DNA from: an uncultured Odoribacter sp.
Lineage (GTDB): Bacteria; Bacteroidota; Bacteroidia; Bacteroidales; Marinifilaceae
Direction: 5' to 3'
Length of the DNA: 8,485 nucleotides
Assembly (NCBI GenBank): GCA_947039985.1
Contig: CAMRAP010000069.1
Coordinates: forward strand, 1 to 8,485
The notes beneath the pieces are model-generated. The model made no database searches, was not told the origin of the DNA, and was given only the letters and a program-made list of their open reading frames with translations. Below, piece by piece: positions 1 through 5,464 of the stretch. The position numbers were made by a program, and so were the translations under genes. Numbering within the stretch: position 1 is the stretch's first letter; each line of letters begins with the position of its first letter.

Positions 1-49
1 ACGAGATTCTCCGGAGTGACTGGAGTTCAGACGTGTGCTCTTCCGATCT
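1..49 (+). other. Illumina TruSeq P7 adapter remnant (not genomic)
   Basis: Bases 1-7 (ACGAGAT) are the end of the P7 flow-cell sequence, 8-15 (TCTCCGGA) sit where the 8-base i7 index belongs, and 16-49 match the TruSeq index-side read primer ending in CTTCCGATCT. Read in sample-sheet orientation the index is TCCGGAGA, which I recall as i7 index D702. The segment carries no biology: it marks a contig end where an adapter read was not trimmed. Genomic sequence begins at about base 50. Confidence 0.98.
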
Positions 50-259
50 TACAATTACAAGCTTTGCGCAAGATAGCTAAAATTACTTGATATTGTGTTT
101 TTTTTATTCAATTAAACACTTCTCAGTCTCAATCCCAACACTTAAAACTATAGATATATTCTGAATAATTAACGCAACCAACTATATATTAGAAGCAAAT
201 AGTATAATCTTTATGCGTTCTTATTGCGTATACCTATTGAATTAAAAAACAATACGCAT
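50..259. other. AT-rich leader region before the first gene
   Basis: About 210 bases lie between the adapter and the first start codon. They are strongly AT-rich and contain a T-run near 108-116 with no hairpin in front of it, so I do not call a terminator. I see no good -33/-7 promoter pair. Close to the start codon are short palindromic pieces: TATGCGT (212-218) can pair with ACGCATA (254-260), or TGCGTAT (225-231) with ATACGCA (252-258). Both pairings would cover the start of the next gene. No gene is supported here. Confidence 0.5.
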
Positions 260-697
260 ATGAAACGATTACTAACATTGACATTCTGTTTATTTACACT
301 AGTTGGATTTATTAAAGCTGACAACGATAAATTTATCAAAACAGAGAAGCTTCCCAAAAAAGCAATAGAGTTTATTAAGCAACATTTTCCAAAAGACAAA
401 ATTAGCTTTGTGAAGATAGGAACTGACCTATTGCAGAAATCATACAAAGCCGTTTTAGCAAATGGAGCAAGTGTTGAGTTTGATAAAAAAGGGGAATGGG
501 AAGAAATAGAGTGCAAAAATACAGCAGTTCCAAACGACATTATCCCTAAAGAAATTAGAACTCAGTTGAGCAAAAAATTCCCAGATGCCAAAGTTGTGAA
601 GATTGAACGTGACTCGAAAGGCTATGATGTTGAATTGGATAACGACATGGATCTTAAATACACAAACAAATTCAAGTTGATCGAGGTAGATAACTAA
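260..697 (+). CDS. Secreted PepSY-like domain protein (145 aa)
   Basis: This small exported protein belongs to the PepSY-like / putative beta-lactamase-inhibitor-like family (Pfam PF11396), common in Bacteroidota and of unknown biochemical function. Residues 1-20 form a signal peptide: K2-R3, then a hydrophobic core ending in FIKA, with likely cleavage before D21. There is no lipobox cysteine, so the product is probably periplasmic. The mature part holds two similar halves, about 31-85 and 91-143. Each starts with a proline-led helix ending in a K/H-F-P motif (QHFP near 41-44, KKFP near 105-108) and continues with beta strands rich in K, D and E. I chose the ATG at 260 because it begins directly with the signal peptide; an in-frame TTG at 224 would add 12 polar residues in front of it. 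The gene lies 16 bp upstream of a related lipoprotein gene and is probably co-transcribed with it. The domain assignment is by recognition, and the role is unknown. Confidence 0.8.
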   Translation: MKRLLTLTFCLFTLVGFIKADNDKFIKTEKLPKKAIEFIKQHFPKDKISFVKIGTDLLQKSYKAVLANGASVEFDKKGEWEEIECKNTAVPNDIIPKEIRTQLSKKFPDAKVVKIERDSKGYDVELDNDMDLKYTNKFKLIEVDN

Positions 698-713
698 CTA
701 AACTTAAAATCTC

Positions 714-1556
714 ATGACAAAAAAAAAACTATTTTGGATTATAGGATTCTTATTCCTAGCAAGTTGTAACAACAACGACAAGGGATTCACCCCTAATGAT
801 GCTGTCACGACTGCATTTGATACAAAATTCCCCTCAGCGACAAACGTTGAATGGGAAAGAAAAAACACCTATGATGTTGCAGATTTTACACTAAATAACC
901 TATCCAATTCTGCTTGGTTTGATAATACAGGAAAATGGTATATGACAGAAGTTGATTTGGAGAATTTCACCCAACTGCCAAATGCAATACAGACCGCATT
1001 TAAGGCTAGTCTATATAAGGATTGGAAAATTGAAGATTTGGAACGTTTAGATCGCCTAAACGCTGATACAATATATGCCATTGAAGTTGAAAAAGAAGAG
1101 CAAGAATTCGATCTTTTTTACTCTAGCGATGGCATACTAATTAAGGCTGTTCCAGATTTTGATCATGACAATGATTTTGATGATTTTTTACCTGACTATA
1201 CCATTCCAACTGTAATAAAAACATACATTGAGACAAACTATCCAGGAGCCCGTATCATTGAACTAGATCATGAAAATGGGGGAACAGAGATAGATATCAT
1301 CCATGAGAATAGAGGAAAAGAGCTATTCTTTAATTCTAGCTACGAATGGCTTAGCACTCATTATAACGTAACAGTAAATGAAGTTGAAACAACTGCTAAG
1401 CAAGCTTTTGAAGCATCCATATATAAAGAGTATTATATTGATGATATCGTAAAGTACGAAACACCTAGCAGTAATTACTATATTTACGAACTAGAGAAAG
1501 GAAGTACTGATGTAAATATCAAAATCACGATAGAAGGAATCATCACTGTTGAATGA
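714..1556 (+). CDS. PepSY-like lipoprotein with doubled domain content (280 aa)
   Basis: This is a predicted lipoprotein related to its upstream neighbour. Residues 1-18 are a lipoprotein signal: KKK, a hydrophobic core, then the lipobox LASC with the lipidated cysteine at C18, followed by an Asn/Asp-rich tether. The rest shows four repeat-like units at about 30-80, 89-145, 164-214 and 222-280. Each has a helix with F-x-A or F/Y-P signatures (TKFP 37-40, FKAS 96-99, TNYPGA 174-179, FEAS 232-235) followed by strands with E/D-rich and aromatic residues. I read this as two PepSY-like modules (PF11396-type), against one in the 145-aa protein. Between them lies an acidic hinge rich in Asp and Phe (about 148-161). 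There is no catalytic motif, and a ligand-binding or inhibitor-like role in the envelope is only inference. The 16-bp gap to the gene before it and the terminator after it indicate a two-gene operon. Confidence 0.78.
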   Translation: MTKKKLFWIIGFLFLASCNNNDKGFTPNDAVTTAFDTKFPSATNVEWERKNTYDVADFTLNNLSNSAWFDNTGKWYMTEVDLENFTQLPNAIQTAFKASLYKDWKIEDLERLDRLNADTIYAIEVEKEEQEFDLFYSSDGILIKAVPDFDHDNDFDDFLPDYTIPTVIKTYIETNYPGARIIELDHENGGTEIDIIHENRGKELFFNSSYEWLSTHYNVTVNEVETTAKQAFEASIYKEYYIDDIVKYETPSSNYYIYELEKGSTDVNIKITIEGIITVE

Positions 1557-1584
1557 TTAAAGTAGCACCACTATAAAAACCACA

Positions 1585-1618
1585 CCCCAATAGTTATTTT
1601 TAGCTATTGGGGGTTTTT
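1585..1618 (+). terminator. Rho-independent terminator of the PepSY-like operon
   Basis: CCCCAATAG (1585-1593) pairs perfectly with CTATTGGGG (1604-1612) across a 10-base loop, followed by G and a run of five T (1614-1618). The A-run at 1575-1579 upstream also gives it some terminator character on the other strand. It lies 28 bases after the lipoprotein stop codon, as expected for the end of the two-gene unit. Confidence 0.85.
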
Positions 1619-1817
1619 ACAGTGAAACCTTTAGAGTAAATACATTGGTTCATTTAAAAATAATAGACCTCTCCCCTATCAAATACAGTGTAAGTGAGAT
1701 CAAAAAAACTTGAATGAGTTTATGCAATTTGTTAATTTAAATCTATTCTTAATAGCTTTCAACAAGCTAAGAACCAACAGTGATTGATAAAAACTATATG
1801 CTTATAAGTATAAGATA
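1619..1817. other. Non-coding part of the gap before rubrerythrin
   Basis: The gene-free stretch between the PepSY-like operon and rbr is 336 bases long (1557-1892). Its first part is the terminator and its last part the rbr promoter. The middle is AT-rich, with no open reading frame showing coding character. The only structure I see is a short inverted repeat, TAGCTT (1753-1758) with AAGCTA (1764-1769) and a 5-base loop. It is too short and T-poor downstream to call a terminator. Confidence 0.5.
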
Positions 1818-1849
1818 TTTGTTTCATAGCTTTCTTCATGCTATGTTTG
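1818..1849 (+). promoter_or_regulatory. Bacteroides-type promoter of rbr with overlapping inverted repeat
   Basis: TTTG at 1818-1821 and TATGTTTG at 1842-1849 match the Bacteroidetes -33 (TTTG) and -7 (TAnnTTTG) consensus exactly, with a 20-bp spacer. Transcription would begin around 1855, giving a leader of about 38 bases before the rbr start codon. An inverted repeat, CATAGC (1825-1830) and GCTATG (1840-1845), covers the spacer and the first bases of the -7 box. That is where an operator would lie, though the repeat is short and no regulator can be named. Confidence 0.65.
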
Positions 1850-1892
1850 CAAGCTCAAAACAAATATAAACTATAATTGAATCGATAAGACT

Positions 1893-2465
1893 ATGAGTAT
1901 CAAAGGAACTAAAACAGAACAAAATCTACTAAAATCATTTGCAGGTGAATCACAAGCAAGAAGTCGCTACACTTTTTTTGCAAGCCTGGCTAAAAAAGAG
2001 GGATACGAACAAATTGCTGGCGTATTTATGGAAACTGCTGAGCAGGAAAAAGAGCATGCAAAGAAATTTTTTAAATATTTAGAAGGTGGAATGGTTGAAA
2101 TTACTGCTTGCTATCCAGCTGGAGTTATTGGAACCACTGCTGAAAACCTAAAAGCTGCTGCTGAAGGTGAAAACGAAGAGTGGGCAGACCTATATCCAGA
2201 GTTTGCAAAAATTGCTGACGAAGAAGGTTTCCCACAAGTGGCAAACACTTTCCGTCAAATAGCAAAAGTTGAGGCAGAACATGAAGCACGCTACCGTACT
2301 TTATTAGCACGTGTAGAAGCTGGTAAAGTATTTGAACGTGAAGAAAGTATAGAATGGCAATGTCGTAACTGTGGATATGTGACTAAGAGTAAGGAAGCTC
2401 CAGAAAAATGTCCTGCTTGCGAACATCCTCAAGCTTACTTCGAAGCTAAAAAGAACAACTATTAG
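1893..2465 (+). CDS. rbr: Rubrerythrin
   Basis: Rubrerythrin is a cytosolic non-haem di-iron protein that reduces hydrogen peroxide to water with electrons delivered through its rubredoxin-like domain, a main peroxide defence in anaerobes. The 190-aa length is typical. The N-terminal ferritin-like four-helix domain (about 1-145) shows the expected metal ligands: E19 in GESQAR, E52-x-x-H55, E93 and E96 in the ENEEW segment, and E127-x-x-H130. The C-terminal rubredoxin-like domain (about 152-190) has C157-x-x-C160 and C173-x-x-C176 for a single Fe(SCys)4 site. The classic order (ferritin-like then rubredoxin) separates it from reverse rubrerythrins. The gene appears monocistronic, with its own Bacteroides-type promoter upstream and a strong hairpin after the stop. 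No rubredoxin or NADH:rubredoxin reductase gene is adjacent, so the electron donor must be encoded elsewhere. The ATG at 1893 matches the usual family start (MSIKGTKTEQNL). Confidence 0.97.
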   Translation: MSIKGTKTEQNLLKSFAGESQARSRYTFFASLAKKEGYEQIAGVFMETAEQEKEHAKKFFKYLEGGMVEITACYPAGVIGTTAENLKAAAEGENEEWADLYPEFAKIADEEGFPQVANTFRQIAKVEAEHEARYRTLLARVEAGKVFEREESIEWQCRNCGYVTKSKEAPEKCPACEHPQAYFEAKKNNY

Positions 2466-2487
2466 AAATTAGAGTATTTCAGATATG

Positions 2488-2526
2488 ATTTAATGGACTT
2501 TTCTCCCTAGGAAAAGTCCATTAAAT
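2488..2526. terminator. Bidirectional terminator between rbr and the adaptor gene
   Basis: A perfect 16-bp inverted repeat (left arm 2488-2503, right arm 2511-2526, with TGGACTTTTC/GAAAAGTCCA at its core) encloses a 7-base loop. The arms carry T-runs on either strand, and the right arm continues into TTAAATTTAT. It sits between two converging genes, 22 bases after the rbr stop and 5 bases beyond the stop of the minus-strand adaptor gene. It most likely terminates transcription from both sides. Confidence 0.8.
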
Positions 2527-2531
2527 TTATA

Positions 2532-3569
2532 CTATTCCGTAATCGCTACTTTTTGCCCTTCACTTAGAGAGAGAATACCAGCAGTGATGATAAGGTCCTG
2601 TTTCTGTAATCCAGATGTTACAAATATATGTCCAGCTAGACGACTCGTTTTCACTTCATGAGAGTGGACTTTTTGCGTTGATGGATCAACAAGCCATATG
2701 TACTCTTTCCCCTCTTTTATTTGGAGTGCTGAAGGAGGAATCATAAATTGTGTCGTAATATTATCCACCACTTCCCAAATCACTTTACATGAAAATCCAG
2801 GATATACATTTTTTCGATAAGGTGTAAATTGTTCATCTGTGATAGTGAGTGTGATGGGAATTCCAAAACCATCAGAAGCATCGACATATTCTTTAACATC
2901 AGCAGTAAAAAGTTTACCTTTTTGACTATCAAATTCAACGTATATCTCCTTTGGATAATCTAAAAGCTGAATATTAGACTCTGGTAGTAAAAAATGCACT
3001 TCCACATCTTCAGGGTTCACTAAACGTACAATCGCTTGCCCCGCTTGAATCTCTTCAAATGTGTTTACCTGCTTTTCTTCAATAAAGCCACTGAAAGGAG
3101 CACTTAAATTTGTATAATCTAAAGTACGTTTTGCAATACTCAAGGTGGATGTGGCACGGACATAATCAGCTTCTGCAATTTCTAAATTTTGAAGAGCTAC
3201 GGCATCAGCAGCTACAAGTCGTTTGCTACGTTCATAGATTGATTTACTCGTTTTGTAGTTTGCTTGAGCTGTCTCGTATTCTAATTGATAATCCTTTGAA
3301 TCAATTTGGGCAATGATTTGACCTTTTTTTATTTTTTCGCCAACAATAACATCCATTTTAGTTATTGTCCCTGAAATTTTAAAAGCCAAAACACTAAAAT
3401 CAGTCGCCTTAACAACTCCTGTATATTGCCGTGCTATACTTCCTAACTCTTCAGCTTCAACAATTTTAACGGGACGAATAGATGAATTACTTTCTATTTT
3501 CTGCTGTTTTTCACCACATGAAAAGAGTAGTAAAAATAGGATCGTGCTTATAATAAAAAATCGATACAT
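2532..3569 (-). CDS. RND-type efflux periplasmic adaptor lipoprotein (MFP)
   Basis: This is a membrane fusion protein of the AcrA/HlyD type, which bridges an inner-membrane transporter and an outer-membrane channel. The 345-aa product has a lipoprotein signal (1-18) with lipobox LFSC and lipidation at C18. Domains follow the family order: a membrane-proximal strand at about 32-55; the first half of the lipoyl domain at 60-90 (FKISGTI, then VGEKIKKGQ); a short alpha-helical hairpin at about 91-150; the second lipoyl half at 152-185 (LSAPFSGFI); a beta-barrel to about 268; and a C-terminal membrane-proximal domain (IPPSAL at 277-282 onward). It is somewhat shorter than AcrA, in keeping with a short hairpin. 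No RND or ABC transporter or TolC-like gene is visible on either side. It lies 56 bp downstream of the kinase gene on the same strand, and I see no clear promoter in that gap, so the two may be co-transcribed. The substrate cannot be inferred. Confidence 0.9.
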   Translation of the reverse strand: MYRFFIISTILFLLLFSCGEKQQKIESNSSIRPVKIVEAEELGSIARQYTGVVKATDFSVLAFKISGTITKMDVIVGEKIKKGQIIAQIDSKDYQLEYETAQANYKTSKSIYERSKRLVAADAVALQNLEIAEADYVRATSTLSIAKRTLDYTNLSAPFSGFIEEKQVNTFEEIQAGQAIVRLVNPEDVEVHFLLPESNIQLLDYPKEIYVEFDSQKGKLFTADVKEYVDASDGFGIPITLTITDEQFTPYRKNVYPGFSCKVIWEVVDNITTQFMIPPSALQIKEGKEYIWLVDPSTQKVHSHEVKTSRLAGHIFVTSGLQKQDLIITAGILSLSEGQKVAITE

Positions 3570-3625
3570 AAATATAAGATTAATAGTTTCTTACATTTAC
3601 GAAATCTATGGGCCAATGTTGCATT

Positions 3626-5290
3626 TTAATATTTGAAACTACTACCACCTAAAAATTCTCGAATGATAGAAGTGTGAGGAATATCATCAGCAGGGACAAC
3701 TCGGATATACGAAAAGAACTTTAACAGACGTAAAGCCTTAGAGTATTCAGGGTATTTCTGAGAAACTTCTCGTAAAAGAGGCTCTGCTTGTGTTTTTAAA
3801 ACTCCTAATTCATATATCAAAGCCGAATTAAAGATTGCATCAGCCTCTTCTTGATAGGGAATAATATGCTTTTGTTCACCTAACAAAACACTTTCCCAAC
3901 GCTTTAAAGTATCTAATGCTGTGTATCTACGGTATTTAAAATCTCTAACTATACGCCGAATTAAACGATTATCAGTTGGATTGATAATATTATGGTCATC
4001 AATTGAAATAGAAGTCAAGGCCGATATGAAGATTTTAAACAAACTATTAGCTGGCAATGAATGAGCTAGTTTTGGATTCAAACCGTGAATTCCTTCTATA
4101 ATGATAAGGTTGTGACTTGAGATTTTTATCTTTTCTCCATCATAATATCTACGACCAGTTTCAAAAGAGAATTTAGGGATTTCGACCTCCTCACCAGCCA
4201 TCAGACGTTGAATATTATCTGTAAAAGTAGCTATATCTAAGGTATCGATTGATTCAAAATCATACTCTCCGTTTTCATCTAAAGGGGTGTTTTCTCTATC
4301 TACAAAGTAGTTGTCCAGCGATATATTAACTGGCTTTATGCCATTCACTAATAATTGAATTGCTAAGCGTTTACTGAAAGTTGTTTTTCCAGAGGAAGAG
4401 GGACCTGCTATCAAAACAACTTTCACTTTGTTTTGTCGCGACTTGATTCTATCAGCAATCAACGAAATTTTCTTTTCATGCAGTGCTTCGCTGATGTTGA
4501 TAATATCATCTGAGTAATTGTGCTCTACAATCTTGTTTAAAGTGCCAATGTGAGTGACTTCTAAAATTTTCCCCCAAAGTTTCTGCTCGCTAAACACTTG
4601 GAATAATTTGTCTTGAGGAATAGCAGGTAATACTTGAGTCGGCTGTTTTCGATTGGGTAACATTAAAAGAGCTCCGTTTTTATAGGGCATGAGATCAAAT
4701 GTTTTCAAACATCCTGTTGAAGGTGCAAGTGTTCCATAGAAATAATCAGGCTGACCATTTAGAAAATATAAAGATGTATAAAGCTTACCTCTTGTTTCCA
4801 TTAGTTCAGCTTTGTCTTTTAGGCCTTTCTCTTGAAATAGTTCTATTACTTTGTCAGTGGGAATTTCTTCGCGTACAAAAGGATAATTACGACTAATGAT
4901 CTCTTGCATCTTATTTTTTAATGTACTGATAATTGCAGAAGTAAGCTCCAATTCTTTATTGTTGATCCTAAAAAAGATACCGTTTGAAATAAAATATTCT
5001 GTTCGAACTTTTGCTTTCGGAAAAATTTGCGTAACAGCCTGATATAAAACAAAAATCAAAGAGCGTGCATATATACTAAAACCATCCAAAGTCGTAATAT
5101 CAATAAAATGGAGGTGGATAGGCGACATCACAACAAATTGCAAGTCCTGTAACTGATTGTTTACAAGCGCCCCCAATAGATGATCATGATTTTCTGGAAA
5201 TATCATCTTTTTCACTTCAGATAAAGGAGTACCTAACTTTATATCATAGTCCTTCTGCGTGTTTTCGCAAGTTATAGTAATCGTATCCAT
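3626..5290 (-). CDS. TGS / ThrRS-like / uridine kinase (PRK family) fusion protein
   Basis: This 554-aa cytosolic protein is annotated in related Bacteroidota as a nucleoside (uridine) kinase. The N-terminal TGS-like domain (about 1-65) and the next region (about 70-215) resemble the N-terminal part of threonyl-tRNA synthetase: IFPKAKV at 89-95, ISNGIFFRI at 101-109, and a cysteine in STGC at 191-194. The histidines of the ThrRS editing motif HxxxH are absent; R76 and F80 appear to stand in their places. No aminoacylation domain follows. From about 285 comes a P-loop kinase of the uridine kinase / phosphoribulokinase family: Walker A GPSSSGKT (296-303), then SLDNYFVDR (324-332), the YDFES segment (343-347) and the Walker B-like strand LIIIEGIHGLN (395-405). 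Uridine or cytidine phosphorylation is the best guess, but the true substrate of these fusions is not evident. The gene is divergent from the thioredoxin lipoprotein gene and probably leads a unit with the adaptor gene. There is no truncation. Confidence 0.88.
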   Translation of the reverse strand: MDTITITCENTQKDYDIKLGTPLSEVKKMIFPENHDHLLGALVNNQLQDLQFVVMSPIHLHFIDITTLDGFSIYARSLIFVLYQAVTQIFPKAKVRTEYFISNGIFFRINNKELELTSAIISTLKNKMQEIISRNYPFVREEIPTDKVIELFQEKGLKDKAELMETRGKLYTSLYFLNGQPDYFYGTLAPSTGCLKTFDLMPYKNGALLMLPNRKQPTQVLPAIPQDKLFQVFSEQKLWGKILEVTHIGTLNKIVEHNYSDDIINISEALHEKKISLIADRIKSRQNKVKVVLIAGPSSSGKTTFSKRLAIQLLVNGIKPVNISLDNYFVDRENTPLDENGEYDFESIDTLDIATFTDNIQRLMAGEEVEIPKFSFETGRRYYDGEKIKISSHNLIIIEGIHGLNPKLAHSLPANSLFKIFISALTSISIDDHNIINPTDNRLIRRIVRDFKYRRYTALDTLKRWESVLLGEQKHIIPYQEEADAIFNSALIYELGVLKTQAEPLLREVSQKYPEYSKALRLLKFFSYIRVVPADDIPHTSIIREFLGGSSFKY

Positions 5291-5315
5291 TGTATTATAT
5301 GCTTTAAAATCTTAG

Positions 5316-5347
5316 CCAAGATACTAATAAAATAATATGCATACAAA
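5316..5347 (-). promoter_or_regulatory. Candidate promoter for the kinase gene
   Basis: On the minus strand, TTTG (5347-5344) is followed after exactly 20 bp by TATCTTGG (5323-5316), which matches the Bacteroides -7 consensus TAnnTTTG with one mismatch. Transcription would begin near 5310, about 20 bases before the ATG of the kinase gene. The spacing supports it; the mismatch keeps confidence moderate. Confidence 0.45.
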
Positions 5348-5398
5348 TATCGGTCATATTTATTATTGAGTTTAATGGTATTTTATCTAAAAAAACAT

Positions 5399-5406
5399 TA
5401 AATTTG
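5399..5406 (+). promoter_or_regulatory. Candidate -7 element for the thioredoxin lipoprotein gene
   Basis: TAAATTTG matches the Bacteroides -7 consensus TAnnTTTG exactly. It lies about 58 bases before the start codon of the plus-strand lipoprotein gene, in the divergent region 5291-5464. At the expected -33 position (around 5374-5378, AATGG) there is only a weak match, so this is a tentative call. The leader that follows is very A/T-rich. Confidence 0.35.
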
Positions 5407-5464
5407 TTTTGTTTTATTTCAATATACAAAAAACAAAAAACTTTAATCATAAATTTTCCTACCT

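Noticed and set aside
104..120. T-run as a possible terminator of an upstream gene
   Set aside because: No stem-loop precedes it, and the contig begins with adapter only about 55 bases earlier.
224..259. In-frame TTG start giving 12 extra residues on the first PepSY-like protein
   Set aside because: The ATG at 260 begins exactly at a canonical signal peptide; the extension would put a polar stretch before it.
211..540. Minus-strand open frame opposite the first PepSY-like gene
   Set aside because: It overlaps a gene with a clear signal peptide and family match, and its translation shows no recognisable domain. The same applies to the other short antisense frames inside rbr, the adaptor, kinase and thioredoxin lipoprotein genes.
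1753..1769. TAGCTT/AAGCTA inverted repeat as a terminator or operator
   Set aside because: Only 6 bp with no T-tract, and too far upstream of the rbr promoter to support a role; chance is likely in AT-rich DNA.
3570..3625. Separate promoter for the adaptor gene
   Set aside because: On the minus strand TAGATTTC (3608-3601) is one mismatch from the -7 consensus, but there is no -33 element at the right distance, so co-transcription with the kinase gene is simpler.
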